Shown piece after piece: positions 22,866-33,798 of a stretch of 64,000 bases of DNA (position 1 is the stretch's first letter; every line of letters begins with the position of its first letter). Source of the DNA: Manduca sexta (Eukaryota; Arthropoda; Insecta; Lepidoptera; Sphingidae); contig NC_051130.1 in the NCBI RefSeq assembly GCF_014839805.1, positions 7,316,001 through 7,380,000 on the forward strand. The letters are read 5' to 3'. Under the pieces are notes generated by a model. It saw nothing but the letters and a program-made list of their open reading frames with translations. It did not search any database and was not told the origin of the DNA. The translations under genes and the position numbers were made by a program.

Positions 22866-24255
22866 TTAATACATTCCTTCGGCAACATATATTTTCGACA
22901 GACTGTTGGTGCTCTCTGCGACGTTCTCCATCACGCCTCTTTCCGTTGTTGTTGGTTTAAATACATAAAGGACAGCGTGTTCTGCGGCCCCTAAGCTTTG
23001 AACCACTTCGTGGATAACGCTTCTCTGTGTTGTGGGTCTGAATACATTCGCGACAGCGTGTCCTGCTTTGCTCAAAGTTTTGACAACTTCGTGCCAAGCG
23101 TGTTTTATTGAGTCAAAAATGTCGCGTTTCTTCCGGTCACCTGATGGGTACGCTGACACGAATGTAACTATGAGCTGAAAATTTTTGACTCCAGTATAAA
23201 AATAAATAATCCATATTTTTTTTATTTGTCATAGCAATAACTACAACCAATAAGTGCACTGCAATCCAAACATTTCGTCTAGATATCAAACTTTGATTGT
23301 TACATTGTATTGTGTGTGCACATGTGTTTTTTACAATGTTGTTAAGTATTTACGACCAAATAAGTTTTAGTAAATTTGCAGCATGACAAAAATGTTGTTC
23401 TCAAGAAATAGTACCAAATGCCTTTATAAATTTTATGGAATCCAGATTTGTAAACTTCTACAGCCTAGGGTTAAAATTATCATGAAGTGGAATAAATGAA
23501 TAAAAATTAGAGATTCAACAAAATTTTTATACTTAACCTTCAATAAAAAAATATAAAAGATTAGTTTAAGTAGCGTTTAGTGTATTTGTCACAAAACTTA
23601 TTCTAGAACTAAAGAACCATGATGATAATGACGTGGTCAATCAATCATAAGATATTAATTATCTTGCGGTGCGTGATGACAATAATTAAATTCGATGTCA
23701 TGTTAATGACTTCAGTTCTTAACGAACTTGTATTTGACGCAAAAGTAACTAGTAAGTAGTAATTGGCAGATGTCAATCAAAACTGAGAAATGTATAAAAC
23801 TGTTTAGTAATAGTTTCCCTTTAAAGTCAACTTGTGTGTTGCCTATACACATTCGATGAATCCATCTGTTTCGATAAACACACGTTACCAAGGTTTGCAT
23901 CTTTTCTTATCTTAATTATAAATGCCATAGTTTGTGAAAATATTTAGATGTTTGAATGTTTGTTAGAAGAAAGAGCAGATACAACTGAACTGATTTAAAT
24001 GAAAAGAAGAGGATTTGAAAATGATTAACCCGAAAAGCCTTGCGGGCTAGCGAAACCGCGAGCAAAACCTAATTTTTGTATAATTTAAAATACATTACCT
24101 TAAATGGAAAGAGCAGTACGGTATCACTTGTGATTAATTGTATTGGCCCAACCATGACACCAATAAGTGAAAATGGAGAACAAACGACAGCACACTTAAA
24201 TAGAGAATAATAAACATCCGCTTACAGTGCACAAGAAAATCAGCTTAAAGTCCAT
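22866..24255 (-). CDS. Secreted helical peptide precursor 2, with internal duplication
   Basis: Exon 1 is 24226-24255 (MDFKLIFLCT) and exon 2 is 22866-23174, phase 0, donor GTAAGCGG and acceptor TTTTCAG. The 112-residue product repeats the plan of its neighbour: signal peptide ending FVSA, propeptide YPSGDRKKR with a dibasic/tribasic site, and a helix starting DIFDSIKHAWHEVVK with AGHAVANVF. It is longer because the module is partly duplicated: the segment with AGHAVANVFRPTTQRSV is followed by one with AEHAVLYVFKPTTTERGV. His and Lys make this copy more basic. The 1-kb intron holds a Helitron remnant. Function unknown; the family comparison with cecropin spacing applies here too and is inference only. 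Confidence 0.8.
23933..24073 (+). mobile_element. Helitron remnant in the intron of peptide gene 2
   Basis: Head-like TGAAAATATTTAGATGTTTG and tail-like GCGGGCTAGCGAAACCGCG then AGCAAAACCTAATTT. Short and diverged. Confidence 0.5.
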
Positions 24256-24455
24256 GTCGACACAGATCGAATTTGTTTGCAATTACTGCAACAATAGATG
24301 TCGGTACAAAATTCTGTCTTATACAGGAATACAAAGGAGTGGCAGGAAGATTTGGACTCGGTTTAACCACCCATTTGAGTCTGTATTTATGCGAGAAGAC
24401 GAATTTTCTGGCGACTATTGAAGGATGATGTACGAGGTCCACCTGTCCAATAGCC

Positions 24456-24987
24456 AAACATTATTCCAAACAATAAGTTACTTTAATACTTACATTTATT
24501 CTCAAATACTTAATACTAAGCAAGAAGGAATTAGCGTTAATGCTCTGTTTTGCGTGAAAAGCAATATCCAAAATTGTTTTTATTATAGTTCACATCTCTA
24601 CGTACTTGTTATTACCAGTCGCAAATATGCATGACAAACGATCCATAAAGTTTATGATTTAAGAATTCCATCCAATTTTTTTGGTATTTCGTTTAGTAAA
24701 CATAGAGCCAGTGTCTTGCAATCCATATTTTTTTATTTAGGTTGGTTAATAATGAAAATTGTTCCTTAATACTGATGTCTACTGACTTTAATAGCGAAAG
24801 GTATCTTATCTTCCAGGATCTTTCCACTAGGCCTAGAACAGCACCATCGGAATAGATTGGACTAACATCAAGCAAACTTGGTATGACTGAGAACCTCAAT
24901 AGAATCGGTTTAGGTTACGGCACAGACAACCTGTATGGAATTTATTATTATTGTGCAGACTTGATATTGGGTCACTTGCATCTTCTA
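24456..24987. other. Intergenic, nothing recognised
   Basis: No supported gene. Short opposed open frames only. Confidence 0.4.
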
Positions 24988-24989
24988 TA

Positions 24990-26236
24990 AGGTCAGTCGG
25001 GGGAAGTGCACCATAAAATTTTCATAGCTGGATTCAATGCTAAATAATTTCTTTTTGTGCTGACTTAAGAATGTAATTTTATTAATTTAAGAATATTTGG
25101 TATTTTGTGATAACAAAAAAATGGTAGTAGGCGCACTTGCCTCCGGAAATGGGGTAAGAGCGCCTATGTAAAAAAAACGCCAATATGAAACATTATAAAG
25201 AAAACACTCACTTTAGTCCATAGAGAAACAAGTTTTACTCGCATTGCTCTTGGATAATTTTTAATCACTCAATATTATAACAAACTATGGCTGTCAAATC
25301 AAATTCGGGGTAAGTGCGCCATATATATGTAAATCAGGGCTTGAAAACATTTTAGATTTCTTTTTTATATATAATTTTTTGCTATGTTAGAGTTTTGTGT
25401 GCGGATATGTTGGAATAAAAAAATGGTAGCCCTAATATAAAATCCATTTAATTTTTAATAACTAAAAAAAACATACAAAAATGTAGGAATTAACAATTTT
25501 GAATGCGTTATAACTCAATTACTTAGAATTTGGCCTTATGACATTTGATATGTTTTAGCTGCATTATATCCAGATAACGTGCCTGATCGAACAGTTGCAA
25601 CCTATTCACGTAAAGTCGCTCTAGACCAAGGTATTTCAATTTTTCTTTTGTAAAAACGAATTAACTAATACGCCCTTTTATTTAAGTCGGCTCAAAACAA
25701 AATACCTTGACTACAAAAAATTCTGCTGTATATAAGTATAACATTTTAATAATAATAAATCATATTAGTAAAACTTATTCTCAAAAAAGGTTGGTTATAT
25801 ATGGATCAGGGGCAAGTGCGCCATACGACTATTAACTGTGGCGCACTTGCCCTACTCGTCAATTTTTAGGTACATTTTTCGCATTGCTAAAAAATCCTTT
25901 ATTTTAGTATATATAAATAAAATACAGGCAGGAAGTTAAAATAAAAGGTTTAAACTATGTATTCACTTTACTGGTTTACAGAAATATGTTAAAAATCTTG
26001 AAATATTTGATGTTATCTTTTACGGGGTCATCTCGGTTTACAGGTCTAAATGACACTTAAAATAAAATGGCGAATAAATCGTATTAAAATGAACATAGCC
26101 ATTTATGTTTTTAGTGGAACTGTATTTCAGTTAGTAGCATAGATGTAAGATTGCGGTAATTGTATAACATCAATAGTTTTCGATTTTTTTAGGGCAGGTG
26201 CACTTACCCCGTCGGCGCACTTGCCCCACCTGACCT
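24990..26236. mobile_element. TIR DNA transposon with eight internal/terminal motif copies
   Basis: Terminal inverted repeats AGGTCAGTCGGGGGAAGTGC (left, 24990) and the complement of GCACTTGCCCCACCTGACCT (right, ending 26236), flanked by TA on both sides (a possible TA target duplication, as in Tc1/mariner elements). The 14-bp motif GGGGCAAGTGCGCC or its complement occurs eight times: 24999, 25130, 25151, 25307, 25809, 25840, 26197 and 26214. No transposase frame is visible. One 72-nt exon-like segment (25559-25630) lies inside. Confidence 0.7.
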
Positions 26237-26345
26237 TAATTATAATTGTTTTAACCTACAGTGAAAATAGTCTGCTTAAAACTTAATTTGTGTAATATGC
26301 AGCTCTATCGTGTTATTCTATAGTTATTAAGCTACTAATTTTGGT

Positions 26346-26700
26346 TCTGACTGCCTTAGTGGCGTAGTTATATTTGTACACGATACCAGTACGACTATTG
26401 CGCTGAGATCCTGGGTTTAATCCCGGGTCAGATCAAAATTGTGGCAGGGTTTTTCCAATAAAATTACTCAGTCGCAGCTCGGAGTCAGGAATTTAGCGCT
26501 GTGATATCCCCGTGCCTCGGAAAACACGTAAAGCTGTTGGTTCTGCGTATGATCTCCCTCCGGTCATGTCAGATTGCCATCTCACCGGACTATGTGAGTG
26601 AAGGAACAAAGAGTGCAGCTGTATTATTGCGCACACACTTGTTCACTACAATATCTCTTGCGTACTTGGCTGCTTCTCGTCGAGATAGGACACCGTAGCA
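26346..26700 (+). mobile_element. tRNA-derived SINE, family C
   Basis: tRNA-like head (GACTGCCTTAGTGGCGTAGT) and degenerate B box (GGGTTTAATCCCGGG) as in family A, but a different body (CCCGTGCCTCGGAAAACACG, TAAAGCTGTTGGTTCTGCG) and tail. The open frame at 26501-26698 lies in this body and is not a gene. Confidence 0.65.
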
Positions 26701-27369
26701 GAAATTCGGTTAGGAAGAAATCAATCGTTAATCAATAATAAATATATTGACAAAGTAATGTTTTGAAATTTACATGCATTTCACGCAGGTATATCGATGC
26801 ATGGGTCTAATAAATTTTCAGCAAATACGGATGCACGCACGGCATTTACGTTAAACGAAATAAATTCTTATCAACCGAAATGTCTGTTAACATTTAGCCT
26901 ACATTGATGTTTTTATTGTTCATAATAATGTATCATACAATATAAGTAAGTACTTAACTTTAAAATATTTTTTTGCAAAAAATCAAAAACCGTGAGTCGG
27001 TGACTAATTGAAATGAAATTCCATACTTTATGGCTGACTCAGAGGTGTAATGTATGAATTAAGAAAGGATGAAGGCACAGGCCTTACAGCAAACGTTTCC
27101 AGGTAAAAAGGTTTTCCAGTGCGCCTGCGCAACTTAACTAGTACAAATCGTTTATATTGCCATTTTAACTGATATTTAAATAGATAATTACATAACATTA
27201 AAACGTGTAGATTTCAATCCGTATAAGGGCTTCACCTAATATGCAAATAAATTTTCAAATCTAGAGCACACGCAACATTTCAATACAGTTTTAATTATGT
27301 TACATATTCATTTTAAATATCCATGTTATTTCAAAATTGTTTAATGTTATTTAATGCCTCCTTTAGGCC
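26701..27369. other. Intergenic, nothing recognised
   Basis: A+T-rich, no supported feature. Confidence 0.4.
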
Positions 27370-27525
27370 GATTTCAATAAACGATCCCAATATCAATCTT
27401 GAATCCAATTCCTAGAATGAACCAATCAGAAACACTCACTTGTAAGCATGTCGAAAAAACTTTGTTCTGATTGGCCCATTCTTGAGATAGATCAAATATA
27501 GCGATCGGGATTCTTTATTGAAAAT
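27370..27525. mobile_element. MITE with about 60-bp terminal inverted repeats
   Basis: Left ATTTCAATAAACGATCCC and right (complement) ATTTTCAATAAAGAATCCC begin arms that stay similar through the CCAATCAGAA block, so the element is almost all inverted repeat. Confidence 0.65.
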
Positions 27526-28631
27526 GACGTTTAGACTATTGCCGAATAATTCTTGCATTATGAGAAACTAATACTCGGATAAGCTGTTTACACACCATAT
27601 TCGTGTCTATTCTTCTGTACCCGGCAAGTATCTTAAAATCAGGGATAAAATAATATTTTTTTACACGTTGGTCACCCGAGCAATCGCTCGAATTGGGTAA
27701 TCGGCGTACACCGGAGGTGACAGGCGACTCGAAATCAACAATATAAATAGCAATACGATTCTGGGAACCGATTTGTTTTGTTACACTTGACAAAATGTAT
27801 ACGGTAAATACGATCAATGGTCACGATCGTATTGTTATGTCATTATTTAGAACGAATTGATTGCGCAAATTGACAAACTCAGCTTTAAAAGAAATTTTCA
27901 TTGTATATTTAAATATGCAAATTAAGCAGCGGAACCTACCAAGAACGCACACTGTTTTAATTAATGGGAATTGTAATTGGTGATAATTATTGAGTTATAA
28001 AGCATATTCAACATCTGGTGTGAAATGACAGCGCAGCTATAATACAACGTGTGTCGACTATTAAAACAAATAAATATAATGCGCTTATGTAAAGAAGCAA
28101 ATCTACTCATTTTTAACGCAGCTTCGTACCCATATTTATTATAATCTTCTCTCAATATAAATTATATGCATGATAGACCTCTTCCAACCGGAGCGCAGAA
28201 ATTACCTGGGGGTCATATCAATAAATAAATACGTGTTATACCTCTGTGTTCGTCACCGAGTTAATGTAAGTGTTTCATAAAGATTTTTTTTACTCTTTAT
28301 AAAGGGCTTTTGTCAATTTGTTCTAATTTTAATGTCGGGAAACTATTCTTGAATTGTAAGTTACAACGGATATTAAAATTTTAGCATGTTGGTGTTTAAT
28401 ACACGATACATCTTCAAGCTAATATTAAATGGCGACTCTTACCTGTAATGCCCCAGGAATAAAAATAAAAAATAGTTTAATGTCAATAATGCCAATTTAA
28501 ATTATTATTGTTAATAAAAGTACACTAAATAAAACAAACATAAAATAGTCATAATTATAATTAGGAACCACTTAATATATACACAAATTGAACCTACAAT
28601 CCATTCTATAAAATATAACTTATAAATATTT
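27526..28631. other. 1.1-kb stretch without a recognised gene
   Basis: The 93-codon frame at 27536-27817 (minus) has no signal, domain or splice support. Confidence 0.4.
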
Positions 28632-29699
28632 TCAATATCCCATATTTCTTTGTATCCATCGTCCCGTCTTATTGAAAAATGATTTTATACTCGATCCGGC
28701 ACTTTCCGCTGAACTCACAACTTTGTTTCCGAAATCTTTAATCGAATCCACCAAACTTTGCCATGTTTGTCTTTTGGAACGTACTTCGGCAGAATCAACA
28801 GGAACCACGGCATCAAGGGTAATTACCTGAAAAATATTTACATGATATATATTTCTTAATAATTATAATATCAGCCCTGTATTATATACTATCCTACTGC
28901 TGGGCACGGGCATCGTCTACTACTGAGAGGGATTAGGCCTTAGTCCACCACGCTAGCCTGGTGCGGGTTGGTAGACTTCACACACCCTCAAAATTCCTAT
29001 AGAGAACTTCTCAGATATGCAGGTTTCCTCACGATGTTTCCCTTCACCTTTAAAGAAGGTGACAATTCACAAAAATTCACACATCATTTTAGAAAAAACA
29101 GAGCCCTTGGGTTTTAAGCCTGCAGAGATTCGTCTCGGCAGTCCGTTCCACACCCAACTAGGCTATCGCAGCTTCAATACAATTTCTCAATGCTACCTTA
29201 ATTACAAATACGGCTGTTATTGTGTTTTAACAATAATTTTAAACACTGTAGTATAAAGTTTAGTAAATTAAAATAGTAATGTAAATAACTTAATAAACGT
29301 AAATTAATGTATATGAAAAGATTAAATTTTATTTCCAATTAATGTATATTGGAAATAATTTTACACGCATAGTTCCGACCCACACAAAGTGTATTGGGTA
29401 TTGGAAACTTCCCATTATACATTTTCTTTCTCTGTACAGGTACTGAATCTGCGATCACAAGTTAGGCTTAGTACCCACTACTCAGTAAGCATGCTGTACG
29501 AGTAAACAACCTCTATAGCAATAAAGTACTGTACAGAAGACGTGTTTAACGCGGTATTGGACACCACGAATACATTTTTAGAGCGAGAAACTGACTACTT
29601 GCGAATCAAACCCGAATCATCATTATTTAATTTAACTATTAGTGTATATGTTTAAATTAAAATTACCACAATCAATACAATAACGGCTTTCTGTATCAT
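28632..29699 (-). CDS. Secreted helical peptide precursor 3 (diverged family member)
   Basis: Exon 1 is 29667-29699 (11 codons, MIQKAVIVLIV; donor GTAATT) and exon 2 is 28632-28826 (acceptor TTTTTCAG), phase 0, giving 75 residues. It has the same plan as the genes at 21386 and 22866: hydrophobic signal peptide spanning the splice, short propeptide (VPVDSAEVRSKR) ending in a dibasic site, then a helix starting QTWQSLVDSIKDFGNKVV and an SAGSSIKSFF block that lines up with AGDAVVHVF. The tail (GRWIQRNMGY) differs and is basic. Shared intron phase and position, strand and layout support common descent; sequence identity is modest. The intron holds a SINE (28893). Function unknown. Confidence 0.7.
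28893..29175 (-). mobile_element. tRNA-derived SINE, family B, in the peptide-3 intron
   Basis: On the minus strand: TAGCCTAGTTGGGTGTGGAA head, body AACATCGTGAGGAAACCTGC, TGTGTGAAGTCTACCAACCC, CACCAGGCTAGCGTGGTGG, ending at the CCCAGCAG end typical of the family. Confidence 0.75.
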
Positions 29700-29924
29700 G
29701 TCTTACTTGAACCACAATTAAAATGGAAGAATATGATGACATCGCAATAAATATGTTTTACTTCCCATATAATGGTTTACAAGGCACGTACTTATGTGAC
29801 ATATCTGTCGAAAGAATCATCACAAGAACATGTACTCAGATCTCGCTGATTAAATCATAATGTAACATTCTTATCTTTAGAATTATTATTGTACTGATAA
29901 ACTCTTTTAAATCTTCTGTATTAG

Positions 29925-30090
29925 ATTTCTGTCTCTTGTATTGCGTGCACGGTACAATATTCTGAGGCCCCGGATTCAAATCCTGGATCGGGAGAAGTGA
30001 TATTGAGTTTTCCTGCTCTATTGGTCCGAAGTTTGGAATTTGTACCCAACATGGGGTTATGCTCACCTCCTATCACGATTAAAAAAAATC
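29925..30090 (+). mobile_element. tRNA-derived SINE, family A, partial
   Basis: B-box-like GATTCAAATCCTGG, then GGAGAAGTGATATTGAGTTT, ATTTGTACCCAACATGGGGT and CTCCTATCACGATT. Tail lost. Confidence 0.6.
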
Positions 30091-30511
30091 GATTGTTGGT
30101 GTTATTTTCTATTATAAAGAAAACCCAAAATGAAACATACATATTTATTCATTTAATTTTTTCATCTTTAGTGAATCGCGCAAATAATATCAACTTGCTG
30201 ATACTTATTATATTATGAAAAAGATAGAATAACAATCGATTATGAAAATTCTTGTTAAATAAGAATATAAATTATATAATTTTAATAAATGTATATTTTT
30301 TTAAATAGTACCCTAATATCGAGGCACTTCACATTAATTATACTTATATATCTCACTTAATGCACTCAATATTGTACGACAGGAAACCGAATACGTGTCA
30401 TAAAAACAATAAAACGCTTTATTTTACATACTTGCATTGTTATACTCAGATAATCAAAAACGAGTCAATTAAATTGAAGTAACAACGTCAATAACAAACA
30501 GATAGGGGACT
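30091..30511. other. Upstream region of the gene at 30556
   Basis: A+T-rich. Nothing besides the promoter to its right. Confidence 0.4.
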
Positions 30512-30519
30512 TATAAATA
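30512..30519 (+). promoter_or_regulatory. TATA box
   Basis: TATAAATA, 44 bp before the ATG of the mini-exon at 30556. Confidence 0.65.
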
Positions 30520-30555
30520 CGAACCAAAAATATATTTGCATACACAACAGCAACC

Positions 30556-33020
30556 ATGGCGCACAAGGTACGTATTTTCAATTTGTTTAATATTTTTTGT
30601 ACGTTATTAAAAAAAAATCCAAAATTACTCTTATAAGAATTATCAACGATATAGGCTATAATGCCTGTAGCGTAGACCTCAAAAACAAAGTTAGATCCTC
30701 TATAAGGTTGGGAGAACCTTTCTTTTAATTCCCTAGGGCATAGGTAAGAAGACTTGGGATTCATTTCTATACTATATACCTGTCCTGATGCGGATTATGT
30801 AATTTCTGTGTGATTTTTAATTAAATAATTCGAAAAATTTATAACTTATATATAGGCTACACGAAATATTTATAACAATTTGTTTTTAAGCACCCTCTTC
30901 AGTAAAACGTATTTTTAGTTGCTATCTATTCGAAATGACATATAAAAAACATATTTCTGCACAATGTTATCTTTACTATGGTAGTTCAAATTATTATATA
31001 ATGTGGATGTTGCTACATTTTCATAATGAGAACCTTAATAAAATTGTTGATGTGTGCATCACCTTCTAACGTACACATCATTTCAACATATAATCAACAC
31101 AACTAGATAAACAAATTAATACAAAAAAATTTGGTAGTTTAAAATTTTCAAAATTACAAAATTTTAACGAAGGTATTCATAAATATTTCCATATTCGCGT
31201 TTATAATTCGTGCTTCATAAATGTTTGCAACGAAAGCTAAAGTAGTTCGCTCGGAAGAAAACAAAAGAGAAACAGAGAAGAAGGGTATTTAGACTGTGGA
31301 AACCGAAACGGCGGTACCTAAGACTTGTCTTATGTTCCATTTCTTGTCTAAGCATTAAAATCTTTGTTATCGATTTTAACCATAGTTCAGGTAAGTCAAA
31401 TTCAGTGTAACTAAGGTGTTTATGGGTGAAACCTTGAACCACAGCAGGGGCGTAGCTACCGCTGTAACAGTCGTATCAGTCATACGGGACCATCGAGCAT
31501 TAAGGCCTCTCTTAGCCCCTACCTCCATTAAACTAAGCGGGCGCTCAAAAGTTCGTACTGCCCTAAAGAGCCCCCAACAAATATAGACATAGGGCCAAGC
31601 TACGCTACTGGTTCACGGCTCAAGTACTCTGCCGTGCTAGGCCACTGAGGGGCCTACATATTATCAACAAATAAATCTTAAGAATATGCAAAATAGTTAT
31701 ATGGTGAACTATATTTATATTCCTTGACTAAGAAATCAACGAACTTACGTTGAAGACGCCACTTTGCTTTTGTTTTAAGATAACCTCTATTAGTACAAGC
31801 AAATAGTTCTTTATTTTACAAGATGACGACGTTCATATTTTCTTGGTCAGATTATAAAAGGCTTAATGCCGGTTGCGGACCAATAACATTTTTTCTTTCG
31901 CAGGGAAAAAACGCGTTTTCGCTACTACCACTTGTGTTCCACTGATCGGAACGTTTATGTTGGTTTCACCAGTATTACTGCCCAATGTCGACAGTCGGGG
32001 GTATAGCATCATCCGAGCGAGCGTTGGACCGAGTCCTTTACCCTATGTATATCCTACACCAGTATATTATACAACATTCGCGGTGTCCTTCTTCGGCACA
32101 GACGGAACGGCCTCAGAGCACCTTCTTGCACTGAGATCGCTACATGAAACTATGCGTTTGTGATACCGAATGACAACACCTCTCTAATTTAGGGGACTAA
32201 GATAAAGGGCCGCCTTATCCCCGTATGCTAAAGGACGCCTTTGGCGTTTATAACATCAGAAAACCGACTACCTGCACAGTCGTCCACCTTGGAGTCGCTA
32301 TAGCCGAGCGAGCAGCTCCCCACGACTCTCCCTACGGATCTCAATACGCCCCAATTAGTCGCCTCCTACGACAATTGGGGGATGCCGTGCCGGAATTCTC
32401 ATTCACAGGGCACACGCGGACCAAGAACCAAGCTAATCATTTAGCTTAGTTCACAATGACGAAATATTATTGGGCTTAGAGTTTTCAATAGGACAGTTAT
32501 TGGGAGGTTTATCCTCCTAATAGCCCAAAAAAAAAAAAATTAAGTTGTTTAGATAAAATAGATTCATAGCTTGCTACTGTATATTATAATTGATTTATAA
32601 TTTATTGCGGAATATTTTTTTATTTATAAAAATCAATAAAAAAATAACATTGAGAAATAGTTCCTAATTATGTCGTCAGTATTAACTTAGATTAATTTTT
32701 GTTCACAGATGATAATTATGATAGTCCTTTTGTACATCTTCGGAACCTTGCACTATGCATGTGCCGATGATGATGCGGAGTTATTGAGTTTGAATCGTCC
32801 GCTTGAAGGGATTATGTTGGATCAAAATGATGACCAGGAATTATTGAGTTTAAATCGTCCCATAAAGGGAATCCTGTTTGACGAAGCAGCTGCTACTCCT
32901 GAGACAGGGGAGGCAGCTAAGCCCACAGGAGATGGTCAACATGGCATTCAAAGTTATATTGATAAATTCGGAGGGTTTATAAAGAAAAATCCGGTATTTC
33001 AGAATTTTTTCCACCAATAG
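30556..33020 (+). CDS. Secreted protein with two ELLSLNRP repeats, unknown family
   Basis: Exon 1 is only 30556-30567 (MAHK; donor GTACGT after AAG). Exon 2 is 32709-33020 (acceptor TTCACAG). Joined in phase 0 they give 107 residues: signal peptide ending YACA, then two direct repeats (DAELLSLNRPLEGIMLD and DQELLSLNRPIKGILFD), a Thr/Glu/Gly/Pro linker, and a C-terminal segment YIDKFGGFIKKNPVFQNFF that may form a helix. A TATA box lies 44 bp upstream of the start and AATAAA at 33026, six bases after the stop. The 2.1-kb intron carries a family-P repeat, a MITE and a LINE 3' fragment. The repeats could be released as separate peptides, but no dibasic sites separate them. Family not recognised. 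Confidence 0.75.
30890..31185 (+). repeat. Dispersed repeat, family P (copy 2)
   Basis: Shares CATATTTCTGCACAATGTTA, the CACATCAT block and TTCATAAATATTT with the copies at 7195 and 44847. It lies in the intron of the 30556 gene. Confidence 0.5.
31443..31612. mobile_element. MITE with GGGGCGTAGCTA-type ends
   Basis: Left CAGGGGCGTAGCTACC and right GCCAAGCTACGCTACTG form imperfect inverted ends of a roughly 170-bp GC-richer block that differs from its surroundings. Confidence 0.5.
31890..32450 (-). mobile_element. R1-type LINE, 3' end fragment
   Basis: Collinear with the 3' region of the LINE at 45851 (same orientation): TCGGAACGTTTATGTTGG, TTTACCCTATGTATATCC, CTTCTTCGGCACAGACGG and CCAATTAGTCGCCTCCTACG match at the corresponding places. 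Probably a 5'-truncated insertion in the 30556 gene's intron, with a short T run at the left edge. No coding part remains. Confidence 0.65.
32470..32538. repeat. Nested inverted repeats next to an A run
   Basis: TTATTGGGCT pairs with TAATAGCCCAA, and GGGAGGTTTATCCTCCT folds inside. A 13-base A run follows. Confidence 0.5.
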
Positions 33021-33031
33021 ATAAAAATAAA

Positions 33032-33741
33032 TACTACAGTTGAATTCGTTGTTTTTTTTAAGTTACTCTCTATAATATGATCAAAATTTTCTTTATAAAA
33101 TAGTCTTTTAAAAGCTCTTTTGAATCATCGTAAATCTATCAACTCGAACTGTTTTATCGCTGTAAAAAAAGCGGCGCAAGAAACGTCCTCACCGACATAG
33201 TCTGTCAAAATATAAAGTTTGTAGTTTGTATAGACGATGCCGGTATAATAATATACTGTTTTTCTTTGTATTAACATTTTGACAATCGAGTTAATGGTAT
33301 GAGTTCTCACTTAGACACAAACTACCGTGCAATGACGAAGAAATTATAAGTTACACTCTACAAAGACGTCATTTTACATTAGAAACTATAATATCCAACT
33401 GAAATTAAGAAATAAATACCTTCACTTAGAATGGGATAACAAGAATTTCGTATACATAAGTATATGATGCAAGAAAATTAGTGCTCTAAAAATGCTGGAA
33501 AGAAGTTCTAAAGTAAATTTGGTTTATTATAAGAAACCAATTAAAAGTAGATTTCGAATTTTATACCTTGCAATATTGTATTTACTGATTGCATAATTCG
33601 TAACAGTAGGTACCTGCAATGAAAACTATGGAAAACCCACTACATGTTACAAATTAAAAGATACAGGAGTAGAGATAACACAGTACTTACCAACACGTAA
33701 TTTCTCAGCCGATAAGAATAATTACAGTCGGTAAAAATGCT
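33032..33741. other. Intergenic, nothing recognised
   Basis: A+T-rich, no supported feature. Confidence 0.4.
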
Positions 33742-33749
33742 TATTTAAA
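33742..33749 (+). promoter_or_regulatory. TATA-like box
   Basis: TATTTAAA, 50 bp upstream of the ATG at 33799. Confidence 0.5.
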
Positions 33750-33798
33750 TCCTGGTTTGAAGCCTAAAGTTTCATTTGTGACACGACATTTTGTGAAC

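Noticed and set aside
26501..26698. 65-codon frame after a SINE head
   Set aside because: Lies in the body of SINE family C, which recurs in lepidopteran genomes.
33757..33798. N-terminal extension of the Tyr-rich protein
   Set aside because: No ATG in this part and it would bury the signal peptide; start set at 33799.
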